Below are positions 55,104 through 63,897 of a stretch of DNA of 64,000 nucleotides, one piece after another. Each line of letters begins with the position of its first letter. Within the stretch, counting starts at the first letter, position 1. The translations under genes and the position numbers were made by a program. A model generated the notes under the pieces. That model did not search any database, was not told the DNA's origin, and worked only from the letters and a program-made list of their open reading frames with translations. The stretch comes from Lachnospiraceae bacterium (GTDB lineage Bacteria; Bacillota; Clostridia; Lachnospirales; Lachnospiraceae): NCBI GenBank assembly GCA_900763175.1, contig CAAFJI010000200.1:1-64000 (forward strand), written 5' to 3'.

Positions 55104-56810
55104 ATGGCATACAAACGTCTTGGTGACCTGCTGATCGCAGCAGGAACCATTACACCGGAAGAGCTGGAGGTAGGTCTGGAAAGACAGAAAGAAACCAAAG
55201 AACGACTTGGTGCAGCTCTTATTTCAGCAGGAATCATTACAGAGGCAGAGCTGATAGAGGCCCTTCGTCTTCAGCTTGGTATTGAGTACATAGACCTTTC
55301 CAAAACCACAATTCCTATTTCCATGGCACAGGCAGTACCGAAAAATATTGCCAAACAGTTCCAGGTTGTGCCGGTCCGTATTGTAAAGGACGAGCTGTTT
55401 CTTGCAATGAGTGACCCTATGAACTTCTATGCGATCGAGGAAGTAAAGAAGGCTGTCCGTAAGAAAATTGTGCCTATGATTGCAACTACAGAAGGCGTTA
55501 AGCACGCTATTCTGGTTCTTTATGGAAACGAAGGTGCAGCCAGAGCTATTGAGGCTATGAAGCGAGAAGCACCTGCTGCAGAAGAGAATACAGAGAATAG
55601 TGCATTTTCCGGAAATATCCTCAACGACAACATTAACGATGCACCCACCATCCGTCTGGTAAACTCTATCATTGAGCGAGCGATTCTGGAACGTGCCAGT
55701 GATATTCATATTGAGCCTAAGGAAAAGGAGCTCCAGGTACGAATGCGTATCGATGGTGTGCTCCGCCAGATCCTTACCATCCCCAAGAATCTGCAGAACT
55801 CCGTTCTTTCCCGTATTAAGATCATGAGTGGAATGGATATTGCAGAGCGCAGAATCCCGCAGGATGGACGATTTAATGTAAAAAATAAAAAGGGCGAGTA
55901 CGACCTTCGTGTTTCCTCCCTGCCAACTGTATACGGTGAGAAAATTGTTGCCCGTCTTCTTGACAAAAAGGCAGGCTACCTTACGCCGGAGTCCATCGGC
56001 TTAGCTGGCTCCAATCTGGAGAAATATAAGCACGCCATCCACTGTACAAGTGGTGTTATCCTGATCGCAGGACCTACCGGAAGTGGTAAATCCTCTACCA
56101 TGAATACCATGATTTCCCAGCTGAATACGGAGGAAGTAAATGTGGTAACTCTTGAGGATCCGGTTGAGTACAACATTGACGGTGTCAACCAGGTACAGAT
56201 TAATGAGAAGACAGGAATGGATTTTGCCAACGGACTTCGTGCCATTCTTCGACAGGATCCGGATATCATTGCAGTAGGAGAGATTCGAGACGGAGAGACT
56301 GCCCAGATCTGTATGCGTGCCGCAATCACCGGACACGTTGTGCTTTCCACAATCCATACCAACGATGCAGTGGGAACCATTGAGCGTCTGGAGGATATTG
56401 GCGTTGAGCCATATCTGATTGCGACAGCCCTTCGCTGCGTGATTTCCCAGCGACTGGTGCGAAGAATCTGTCCGAAATGTAAAAAGAGCTATGAGGCCAC
56501 AGAGGAGGAAGTAAGGCGTCTGGGACTTAGCACGGAGAAAAAGCATATTTTCTATCGTGGTGAAGGATGTGCAGACTGCTTTAATACCGGATACCGAGGT
56601 CGAATCGGTGTGTTTGAGATTTTAGAAATCATGCCGGAAATCAGAACACTGATTTCCCAGGGAGCGGGAAGAACGGCTATTGAAGAAGAGTTAAACAGTG
56701 ACAAAAGCCGGTTTAAGACCCTGAAGGAAAATGCCATTGAACTGGTAGAAGAGGGAATCACAACAGTAAAGGAAGTACAGCGTGTTATCTATGAGGCTGG
56801 AGAAGCATAA
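55104..56810 (+). CDS. pilB: type IV pilus assembly ATPase PilB with c-di-GMP-binding MshEN domain
   Basis: 568-residue hexameric cytoplasmic motor that drives pilus extension. The N-terminal MshEN/T2SSE_N domain carries two complete RLGxxLxxxGx6LxxxLxxQ motifs (residues 5-28 and 34-57), the known c-di-GMP-binding signature. The ATPase domain has Walker A GPTGSGKSS (323-331), Asp box TLEDPVEY, Walker B LRQDPDIIAVGEIRD and a His box HVVLSTIHTNDA. A tetracysteine zinc site (CPKC and CADC) follows. Full length and intact. Starts the motor part of the operon 17 bp after the minor pilin gene. Confidence 0.95.
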   Translation: MAYKRLGDLLIAAGTITPEELEVGLERQKETKERLGAALISAGIITEAELIEALRLQLGIEYIDLSKTTIPISMAQAVPKNIAKQFQVVPVRIVKDELFLAMSDPMNFYAIEEVKKAVRKKIVPMIATTEGVKHAILVLYGNEGAARAIEAMKREAPAAEENTENSAFSGNILNDNINDAPTIRLVNSIIERAILERASDIHIEPKEKELQVRMRIDGVLRQILTIPKNLQNSVLSRIKIMSGMDIAERRIPQDGRFNVKNKKGEYDLRVSSLPTVYGEKIVARLLDKKAGYLTPESIGLAGSNLEKYKHAIHCTSGVILIAGPTGSGKSSTMNTMISQLNTEEVNVVTLEDPVEYNIDGVNQVQINEKTGMDFANGLRAILRQDPDIIAVGEIRDGETAQICMRAAITGHVVLSTIHTNDAVGTIERLEDIGVEPYLIATALRCVISQRLVRRICPKCKKSYEATEEEVRRLGLSTEKKHIFYRGEGCADCFNTGYRGRIGVFEILEIMPEIRTLISQGAGRTAIEEELNSDKSRFKTLKENAIELVEEGITTVKEVQRVIYEAGEA

Positions 56811-56864
56811 GGCCGGAGGTGTGGAGAAGCACCTATAATCATAAGACTGGAGATGGAAAAACAT

Positions 56865-57908
56865 ATGTATAATATAGAAGAATTAGTTGAAACAGCCAGA
56901 AGAACCGGTGCGTCTGATGTACATATCGTGTGTGGACTGCCGCCGAAATTCCGTCTGGACGGACAGCTGGAGAGTATGTTCGAGGGAAGGCTGTCAGAGG
57001 AAGACTGCGAGCAGCTTTGCAGAGATCTGGCAAGGGAAAGCTATGATAAGCTGGAATACACCGGAGAGCTGGATTTTTCCAGAGAGCTTCGTGGAATCCG
57101 CTGCAGATGTCACGTTTTCCGGCAGCAGGGCAAGGTATCTGCTGCTGTCCGTTTGTTAAGCGAGAGCATCCCCAGACTGGATTCCCTTGGACTTCCGCCC
57201 TCAGCATTGGAATTTACCAGACTGCATAAGGGGATTGTGCTTGTAACTGGTGAGACTGGCTCCGGTAAATCTACTACTTTGGCTGCAATGCTGGATGAGA
57301 TCAACCATACAAGAAAAAATCATATTGTCACGTTGGAGGATCCTATCGAGTATGTCTATACGCCGGACCTCTGCGTGATCAATCAGCGTGAGGTGGGAAA
57401 AGATACTGCAAGCTTTTCCGAGGGTCTGCGTGCCAGCCTTCGTGAAGATCCTGACGTTATCCTCATCGGTGAGATGCGAGACAAGGACACCATTGAAACT
57501 GCGATCACAGCAGCTGAAACAGGTCATCTCGTATTCGGAACTCTTCATACAGGAAGTGCTTCTGATGCCATTGACCGTATGGTACAGGTTTTTCCGGAGG
57601 GAATGCAGAACCAGATCCGTCTCCAGCTTTCCATGACCCTGATGGCAGTTATTTCCCAGCAGCTTGTGAAGAGAAAGGTAGGTGGCCGTGTCCTTGCCAG
57701 TGAAGTCATGGTTGTGACAGATGGCATCCGAAATATGATTCGCGGCGGAAACACACCACAGATCGCAAATGCCATTGCAACAAGCGCAGGAATCGGAGGA
57801 CAGACCATGGACCAGTCTCTGGTATCTCTTGTCCGCTCCAGACAAATTGACAAAAACGTGGCAGTAGATCATGCAAATGACGTGATTTATGTGAAAAAAA
57901 ATGCGTGA
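56865..57908 (+). CDS. pilT: type IV pilus retraction ATPase PilT
   Basis: 347-residue hexameric ATPase that powers pilus retraction and twitching. It lacks the PilB N-terminal domain and zinc site. Walker A is GETGSGKST, the Asp box TLEDPIEY, Walker B REDPDVILIGEMRD and the His box HLVFGTLHTGSA. I start at the ATG at 56865 because GGAG is at normal distance, whereas the ATG at 56853 directly touches it. Its presence implies a retractile system rather than a type II secretion pseudopilus. Confidence 0.94.
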   Translation: MYNIEELVETARRTGASDVHIVCGLPPKFRLDGQLESMFEGRLSEEDCEQLCRDLARESYDKLEYTGELDFSRELRGIRCRCHVFRQQGKVSAAVRLLSESIPRLDSLGLPPSALEFTRLHKGIVLVTGETGSGKSTTLAAMLDEINHTRKNHIVTLEDPIEYVYTPDLCVINQREVGKDTASFSEGLRASLREDPDVILIGEMRDKDTIETAITAAETGHLVFGTLHTGSASDAIDRMVQVFPEGMQNQIRLQLSMTLMAVISQQLVKRKVGGRVLASEVMVVTDGIRNMIRGGNTPQIANAIATSAGIGGQTMDQSLVSLVRSRQIDKNVAVDHANDVIYVKKNA

Positions 57909-57922
57909 AAGGTGGATGAGAA

Positions 57923-59137
57923 GTGGCAGCATATAAGTATACAGCCATATCGAAAAGCGGAGTAAAGGTTTCCGGCGTAGTAGAGGGCTTTAATGAGTTT
58001 GATGCGGTTGACCGTATCAAGCAGGACTGTGACATTGTTCTGAAGCTTACAGAGGTGGAAGAAAAGAAGCCGGGACTTCTGAATATGGAAATCGGTGGAA
58101 ACAAGCTGAATGCGAAAGCTTTTTCCCTTATGTGCTCTCAGTTTTCCATTATTCTCCAGTCTGGTATTCCCATTGGCCGTACTGTGCGGCTGATCGGAGA
58201 TAAAATGACAGATAAGAAACTGAAGGGCATTTTGAAAAAGGTTGCCGAGGATGTAGAGGCCGGTCGAAGCGTGGCTCTTAGCTTCCAGGAAAGAGGGGGA
58301 AAGCTTCTTCCGGCTGTTTTCATTGAAACCATCCGTGCAGGTGAGGAATCCGGTAATCTGGCAAGGGCCTTTGAAACCATGTACCAGCATTATGACAAGC
58401 AGGTAAAAATGCGTGCAAAGGTGCGGAATGCCTTGATCTATCCGGTGTTTGTCCTTGCTCTTTCCGTTGTAGTTGTTATTGTCCTGATGGTAAAGGTTGT
58501 GCCTACATTTATTGACATTTTTGCATCCTATGACGCAGAGTTGCCAATGATCACACAGTCCCTGATCTGGCTCTCCAATTTTTTCCGGAAATATATTTTG
58601 TGGATTACGGTGTTTTTTGCAGCTGTTGTGATTGCGTTTAAGCTTTATGCAAACACAGAAAGCGGCCGACTGAAGGTTGCCAAAATGGCGTTGAAGATAC
58701 CGGTCCTTGGCAATGTCTCCATGCTTAGTGCAGCCAGTGAGTTTGCAGCTAATCTTACGACTCTGATTGGCGCCGGCCTTCAGCTGACGAAGGCAGTAAG
58801 CATCACGGCAAAGGTAATCAATAATTATTATATCAGCCAGTGCGTTGGAAAGATGACTTCCAGGCTGGAAGAAGGTCGTTCTTTGGGAGATTGTATGAGA
58901 GAAGCAAACTGCTTACCTGCTATTCTGGTGGATATGACAGCAGTTGGAGAAGAAACTGGTGAACTGGAGGGTACCTTGCATACAGTATCGGGTTATTATG
59001 AATCTGAGCTGGATATGGCAGTACAGGATGTGTTGAAAAAACTGGAACCAACCCTTCTGGTCTTCATGGCGGGAATTGCCGGCTATATCGTTCTGGCAGT
59101 TTATATTGCCATGTTCCAGATGTATGCGGTTATGTAA
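57923..59137 (+). CDS. pilC: type IV pilus inner-membrane platform protein PilC
   Basis: 404-residue GspF/PilC-family membrane protein on which PilB and PilT act. Two homologous cytoplasmic domains (about 70-190 and 270-390) are separated by membrane helices near 170-190 and 220-245, with the last helix near the C terminus. Characteristic stretches are FSLMCSQFSIILQSGIPIGR, FIETIRAGEESGNLA and MTAVGEETGELEGTL. The start is GTG, 14 bp after pilT. Confidence 0.94.
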   Translation: MAAYKYTAISKSGVKVSGVVEGFNEFDAVDRIKQDCDIVLKLTEVEEKKPGLLNMEIGGNKLNAKAFSLMCSQFSIILQSGIPIGRTVRLIGDKMTDKKLKGILKKVAEDVEAGRSVALSFQERGGKLLPAVFIETIRAGEESGNLARAFETMYQHYDKQVKMRAKVRNALIYPVFVLALSVVVVIVLMVKVVPTFIDIFASYDAELPMITQSLIWLSNFFRKYILWITVFFAAVVIAFKLYANTESGRLKVAKMALKIPVLGNVSMLSAASEFAANLTTLIGAGLQLTKAVSITAKVINNYYISQCVGKMTSRLEEGRSLGDCMREANCLPAILVDMTAVGEETGELEGTLHTVSGYYESELDMAVQDVLKKLEPTLLVFMAGIAGYIVLAVYIAMFQMYAVM

Positions 59138-59148
59138 GGGAAAAAACA

Positions 59149-59943
59149 ATGTCTATTTATGATGATTCATTTTTTATGATCTACTGTTGTGTGCTGGCAG
59201 GAATTTTCGGCGCAGTTCTGGGGTCTTTTCTGAACTGTACGGCCTGGCGGATCGCACATGGGGAATCCTTTGTAAAGGGGAGGAGTCACTGTACAAGCTG
59301 CGGCCATGTTCTGGGATTCCCGGATCTGGTCCCCGTGTTTTCCTGGCTGCTTCTTGGGGGAAAATGCCGTTATTGTAAGACAAAGATAAGTCCGCAGTAT
59401 ATGCTGACAGAGCTGTTTTTTGCAGCAGTCAGCGTGCTCAGCCTGATGCGTTTTGATTTGTCTGGGGAATATGTGAGAAATATGATTCTTGCCTGTTGCC
59501 TGTTCTGCCTGTCTCTGGTAGATCTGGAAATTTTTGAAATCCCCAATGAATGCGTATTGCTTCCGGCTATTGCCTGGGCTGCGGCGGTTCCGTTTATGGA
59601 TATGAGCAAAACAGACGTACTGGTTCATATAATTTCCGGTGCAGGATATGGCATTGGGATGTTGATACTTGTGCTGATTTTTGATAAAATTCTTGGCAGG
59701 GAAACAATGGGCGGGGGCGATCTGAAGCTTTTTGCCCTTATGGGCCTGTACCTGGGTGTGGCGGCATCTTTATTTGCCCTGTTTTTTTCCTGTATTCTGG
59801 GGCTCCTTATGGGAGCTGTGCAGAATCGGTATGGGAAAGGAAAAAGTACGCCCATTCCTTTTGGTCCGGCAATCGCACTGGCTTTTTACGCAATGCTGTT
59901 ATATGGTGACGGGCTGGTGAGCTGGTATCTGGGGTTGCTTTAA
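59149..59943 (+). CDS. pilD: prepilin peptidase PilD (A24 family)
   Basis: 264-residue polytopic aspartic protease that cleaves prepilin leaders after Gly and, in bifunctional members, methylates the new N terminus. Catalytic residues are Asp125 (in LVDLEIFEIPNE) and Asp191 (in GGGDLK). The N-terminal cytoplasmic domain has the two Cys pairs CTSC and CRYC of the methylating type, plus GSFLNCTAWR. It should process the giant protein, the small prepilins and the pilin at 63898. Confidence 0.94.
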   Translation: MSIYDDSFFMIYCCVLAGIFGAVLGSFLNCTAWRIAHGESFVKGRSHCTSCGHVLGFPDLVPVFSWLLLGGKCRYCKTKISPQYMLTELFFAAVSVLSLMRFDLSGEYVRNMILACCLFCLSLVDLEIFEIPNECVLLPAIAWAAAVPFMDMSKTDVLVHIISGAGYGIGMLILVLIFDKILGRETMGGGDLKLFALMGLYLGVAASLFALFFSCILGLLMGAVQNRYGKGKSTPIPFGPAIALAFYAMLLYGDGLVSWYLGLL

Positions 59944-60036
59944 AAGGATGCGGACAGCTGCCTGCAATCTGGGAATTGTTTTCGGACTGCAAAAGAGAAA
60001 ATACAGGCAAATGACATAGAATAGAAGAGGTTTGTT

Positions 60037-61791
60037 ATGGCAAAAACGTGTCTAGGAATTGATATTGGAAAGGATCAGCTGAAGCTGGTACTTATGAAAG
60101 GCGAAACCATTCATAAGGTGGTATCTGTGCAGATGCCGGAGGGCCTTTTGAAGGAAGGCAGGATTGTTTCCGTGGAGACTACGGGAGAGCTTATCCGTAA
60201 AGCCATGAAGGAGCACAAGATTCGCAGTAAGGAAGCGGCGGTTGTGGTTTCTTCAGGAATCTGCTTCCTGCGTAATGTAACGATGCCGGTGATGACAGCG
60301 GAGCAGCTGGTTTATAACCTGCCATATGAGTTTCGTGACTATATTACAGATGAGCTGAAGAAATATGTGTTTGATTATTCTGTAAATTCAGCTCAGGGCG
60401 TGGTTCCTTTGAAGGCTTCCCGCAAGAAGCTGAAGAAAAAGAAGGGGCAGGAAAAGGAAATTCTGGAAGAGGAGATGACAGAGCGCCGGGAGATGGAGCT
60501 TCTGGCGGCAGCAGTTCCTCTGGAGGCAATGGATGATATCCGTCTCATGCTGAGAAAGGCGGGCCTAAGGCTTACCATGGCTGCACCGGAGGTGTCTGCC
60601 TGTGAGACCTTGCTTAGCCGGAAGCTGAGAAACAATCCGGATAAAGAGAAGGAGTACGGAATCCTGGATCTGGGAAGTACATCCAGCCGCCTTTTGATCT
60701 TCAAGGGCTGTCACCATCAGGTTACCCGTGTCATTGAGCGTGGTATGGAGCAGGTAGAAGAGCTTTTGGCTGACTATTTTCATATTGATATTCATCTGGC
60801 ACATACCTGGCTTCTTGCCAACCATGAGGACTGTGTGAACAGTGACGTGTGCAGGGACGCTTTTTCCCAGATCAGTGTAGAGCTGATGCGTGCGCTGAAC
60901 TTCTACCAGTTCAGTAACCCGGACAGCAGACTGGAGGACATCTGGCTTTGCGGAGGCGGCGCCTCGATTCCGGCAATGCGGGAAAGTCTGACAGAGAATT
61001 TGCAGGTTAACATTCACGATGCCAGTGAGCTTGTGGAGGGAATGGCCGGAAATAAGGAGGCGGAGAATACCTCCCTGAATCTGCTGGCTGCCGGTATTGC
61101 TCTTTCCAGGACGATGCATGAATCCCGCAAGCAGATTAACCTTGCTCTGGCAGGAGTAAAGAAGAATCACTATCTGGTTGCGATTCCGGCAAGTGCAGCG
61201 ATCATTGCCATGGCGGGGGTGCTGGGAAAGGTTGCGGTGGCAGATCGTCTGGTCACAGTGAGCTCCCAGCAGAGTATTTCTTCTGATCTGCAGAAGCAGG
61301 TGGATGATATTACAGCGTACATAGACAGCTTCGGGGATCTGCAGGAAACTTATGCACATTATACGTATCAGGGGCTGACCCCGGATGAGCTTAGCTATGC
61401 CAACCGTCCGGAGGTGCTGAAGCTTTTGAAGGATGTGATTTTCCCAAAGGTTGTGGTAAGCAGCTGGAGTGTCAGCGGAAATCAGCTTACCTTGCCGGTT
61501 ACCGGCACCACTCTTGCAGATATTAACAGGCTGGTGCAGGAACTGGACCAGGAGAAGATCGTAGATTATTGTACGGTGACGACGGCGGTTTCAGATGAAA
61601 CAGAGGAAAAAGGCGAGACAGTAACCGGACAGCTTACGATTTATTTGAATGATCTGAGTGCAATCGCTGAGGAGGATGGCGAGGTTACATCTGGAGACAG
61701 CGCTGATACCGGAGATGCATCTGGAGAGGCGGACAATACAGATATAGATGATACAGCTGATACACAGGAGAATGCAGGGGGTAATGAGTAA
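60037..61791 (+). CDS. pilMN: PilM-PilN fusion (pilus alignment complex)
   Basis: 584 residues. Residues 1-360 are a PilM actin-like ATPase domain (GIDIGKDQLKLV, LDLGSTSSRLLIF, WLCGGGASIPAM). The segment QINLALAG (Ile367) corresponds to the PilN N-terminal INLLP motif that docks into PilM. It is followed by a membrane helix (about 380-403) and an extracytoplasmic PilN-like domain with an acidic Ser/Asp/Gly-rich tail. In other organisms PilM and PilN are separate; clostridia such as C. difficile have a comparable pilMN gene. It links the cytoplasmic motor to PilO. It overlaps pilO by one base. Confidence 0.88.
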   Translation: MAKTCLGIDIGKDQLKLVLMKGETIHKVVSVQMPEGLLKEGRIVSVETTGELIRKAMKEHKIRSKEAAVVVSSGICFLRNVTMPVMTAEQLVYNLPYEFRDYITDELKKYVFDYSVNSAQGVVPLKASRKKLKKKKGQEKEILEEEMTERREMELLAAAVPLEAMDDIRLMLRKAGLRLTMAAPEVSACETLLSRKLRNNPDKEKEYGILDLGSTSSRLLIFKGCHHQVTRVIERGMEQVEELLADYFHIDIHLAHTWLLANHEDCVNSDVCRDAFSQISVELMRALNFYQFSNPDSRLEDIWLCGGGASIPAMRESLTENLQVNIHDASELVEGMAGNKEAENTSLNLLAAGIALSRTMHESRKQINLALAGVKKNHYLVAIPASAAIIAMAGVLGKVAVADRLVTVSSQQSISSDLQKQVDDITAYIDSFGDLQETYAHYTYQGLTPDELSYANRPEVLKLLKDVIFPKVVVSSWSVSGNQLTLPVTGTTLADINRLVQELDQEKIVDYCTVTTAVSDETEEKGETVTGQLTIYLNDLSAIAEEDGEVTSGDSADTGDASGEADNTDIDDTADTQENAGGNE

Positions 61792-62414
61792 TGAAGATCA
61801 TGAGCCGTGATTTTACCACAAAGGAAAAAGTATTACTTCTCATATTAGCTGCAATTCTGATCCTGGCGGGCTATTATCTGTTTGTGGACCAGCCGGTGCG
61901 CAGCGCCCTTGACAGTGCCAAAAGCCAGCAGGAGGAGCTGAACACGGAGCTGGTTGTTTTACAGTCAAGAGCAGCATCCCTTTCCAGTATGCAGAGCGAA
62001 CTGGATGATATTGAAAAAAGCGGAAAGCTGGGAAAGATGGGAAGCTACAACAACTCCAAAGCTGAGCTGGATGAGTTGAACGATATTTTGAAAGAAACAA
62101 AAGCTTATGACATCAATTTTAATGATGTGACAAGAGATGGAGATTTGATCCGCAGGTCTTTCAGCCTGACCTATACGGCACCGGACTATGACAAGGCAGC
62201 AGATATTATCACACAGTTGTGTGAAGGTGAGTGGCGCTGCCTGATCAGTGACCTGCAGTTTATTGCAGACAAGGATAATCTGGAAGAGGGAGATGTAAAG
62301 GTAGGTGTGACAGCTACCTTCTATGAGACAATGGAAGGCGGAACACCAGACAGCGGACTTCCGGCAGATACGTCTGGAACATCTGATATTTCCGGAACAT
62401 CAGTTGACTGGTAA
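61791..62414 (+). CDS. pilO: PilO-like pilus alignment protein
   Basis: 207-residue membrane protein with one N-terminal helix (about residues 10-28), a coiled coil (about 35-80) and a small ferredoxin-like extracytoplasmic domain, then a Ser/Thr/Gly-rich tail. This is the PilO layout and the position directly after pilMN supports it. The TAATG junction implies coupled translation and a fixed ratio with PilMN. Sequence identity to any one PilO family is not obvious, so the call rests on layout and context. Confidence 0.8.
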   Translation: MKIMSRDFTTKEKVLLLILAAILILAGYYLFVDQPVRSALDSAKSQQEELNTELVVLQSRAASLSSMQSELDDIEKSGKLGKMGSYNNSKAELDELNDILKETKAYDINFNDVTRDGDLIRRSFSLTYTAPDYDKAADIITQLCEGEWRCLISDLQFIADKDNLEEGDVKVGVTATFYETMEGGTPDSGLPADTSGTSDISGTSVDW

Positions 62415-62514
62415 AAGCAGAGACTGATAAAAGCGAAGACTGGTCAGATTTCCTGGTTGAGCGTGGGGAAGAAAAAAGAAAACCATATTTTATATGGCTG
62501 GGAGGGCAGTTATT

Positions 62515-63228
62515 ATGCTGCGTGCAGCAATCATTGACAGGCTGAAAGAGCACAGAGATTACATTCGGGCAGGGCTTTTGGATTTTGAGACAGAAATACA
62601 GGTAAGTGATTTCTCAAATGAATATGATTATCTGGAAAATCTCAATGAAGATGCTTCTTCGTTTGATATTTTGCTGCTGAATACTACGATTCGCCGTGAG
62701 GGGGATGGAGTGCAGCTGGCGGCCAGAGTGCGGGCAAGGAACCGGAAGGTGATGATCTGCTTTATCACGGATTCCCAGCGTTACTATGCGGAAGCCTTCT
62801 CTGTGTTTGCCACAGGCTATCTGCTCTATCCTTTTGATATAAGTGAGCTGCACAACTGTATCACATTTTTCTGGCAGAAACCAAATATGGAGAGGAGAGC
62901 CTCTTTGATGATCAAAGAGGCCGGTGGAAGCTACCGCCGTGTTTACTGCAGAAATATTCTTTATTTGGAAAGCGTCAATCGTAAGGTGATTTTTCACCTG
63001 GATTCAGGGGAATGTGTGGAGAGCTATGCCAAGCTGGACGAAGTGGAAAACCAGCTTCCCGGAAAATTGTTTTTACGCTGTCATCAAAGCTATATTATAA
63101 GTCTGTATTTTGTGGAAAAGATGGACAGCAGCAAGTTTATCGTGCAGTCTGAGGAAGTTCCCATTTCAAGGAGATATCAGAAGATTGCCAGGGAAATTTA
63201 TTATGATTATATGTTTGAAAAGATGTAA
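62515..63228 (+). CDS. LytTR-type transcription regulator with degenerate receiver domain
   Basis: 237 residues. The N-terminal part (1-125) has a receiver fold, but the phosphoacceptor position is Asn56 (DILLLNTTI), the acidic pair is reduced to Asp8, and the conserved Lys near the end is Tyr (YLLYPF). The C-terminal LytTR domain (about 135-235) is intact (YRRVYCRNILYLESVNRKV, LDEVENQLP, FLRCHQSYII). It probably binds DNA without phosphorylation. I start at the ATG at 62515, which has GGGAGGG upstream; the ATG at 62494 has no good site. Last gene of the long pilus transcript, it may control the pilin promoter that follows. Confidence 0.85.
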   Translation: MLRAAIIDRLKEHRDYIRAGLLDFETEIQVSDFSNEYDYLENLNEDASSFDILLLNTTIRREGDGVQLAARVRARNRKVMICFITDSQRYYAEAFSVFATGYLLYPFDISELHNCITFFWQKPNMERRASLMIKEAGGSYRRVYCRNILYLESVNRKVIFHLDSGECVESYAKLDEVENQLPGKLFLRCHQSYIISLYFVEKMDSSKFIVQSEEVPISRRYQKIAREIYYDYMFEKM

Positions 63229-63301
63229 GCGTTATATAGGCATATTTTGCTAAAAAAACAACAAAAAACAACATAAATATTCCAATTTCGACAAAAAAAT
63301 G

Positions 63302-63348
63302 GTTATAATCAACATTTACTGTACAAAACTGGTGAATGTTGTTATAAT
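63302..63348 (+). promoter_or_regulatory. tandem promoter and dyad before the GHKL-like and major pilin genes
   Basis: Two perfect TATAAT boxes (63304-63309 and 63343-63348) lie in directly repeated GTTATAAT contexts, and between them the dyad CAACATTTAC/GTGAATGTTG (63310-63319 and 63332-63341). The -35 matches are weak, as expected for an activated promoter. The LytTR protein just upstream is the natural candidate regulator. Confidence 0.5.
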
Positions 63349-63382
63349 AAACACATTCTGAGAGAAAGGAGCGTAATGGACG

Positions 63383-63835
63383 GTGGCGGTACGAAGGCGG
63401 GATACCATCGATAGAGTGAATCGGAGACAGAACAGATGCTTTTATACGTCGTATTCTGAGATGAATGAAGTGTTAAACAGATTTGCAGCGGAAGCGGAAG
63501 CGGACGACATTTGGATATCTGCTGAGGTTCGAGATCTGAAGGAGAATCGATTGGGAGAGCGGCTTTGCCAGATCGTGAGTATGGCTCTTGATACGGCCAG
63601 GCACAATTGTATCGAGACGACTTCCCCCAAAGGAAGATACATACGAATCCGGAGCAGGGAGATGCAGCAGCAGATGTTGTTTAAAATCCAGTTTTCCTGT
63701 GAAGACCGTATGATCCGGGAATTTGACAAGAACATCGTCAGAATGCGTGATCTTATTGAGTCCTACGACGGCTATTTGAAAATTCAGTTAGATGGAGACG
63801 TTGGAAACATCAAGATCGCAATTCCAGATGTCTGA
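63383..63835 (+). CDS. degenerate GHKL ATPase-like protein next to the LytTR regulator
   Basis: 150 residues. The C-terminal 100 resemble the ATPase domain of AgrC/LytS-type histidine kinases: IVSMALDTARHNCIE aligns with the N-box LLDNAIEAC, and SYDGYLKIQLDGDVGNIKIAIP aligns with the usual kinase end. The N-box Asn is Thr and the G boxes and ATP lid are missing, so ATP binding and kinase activity are unlikely. No membrane segment or phospho-His domain. GTG start with AAGGAG upstream. Possibly a binding partner of the degenerate LytTR regulator. Family assignment is from pattern only; the start is uncertain, and Met27 is an alternative. Confidence 0.6.
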   Translation: MAVRRRDTIDRVNRRQNRCFYTSYSEMNEVLNRFAAEAEADDIWISAEVRDLKENRLGERLCQIVSMALDTARHNCIETTSPKGRYIRIRSREMQQQMLFKIQFSCEDRMIREFDKNIVRMRDLIESYDGYLKIQLDGDVGNIKIAIPDV

Positions 63836-63897
63836 TTCATCGAATCCCAGGCGCTTCAGAATCTTAAAAATGAAAAATTTATTAGGAGGCACTTGAA

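Noticed and set aside
55104..59943. Type II secretion system instead of pili
   Set aside because: A retraction ATPase (PilT) and PilMN/PilO are present, and there is no secretin gene.
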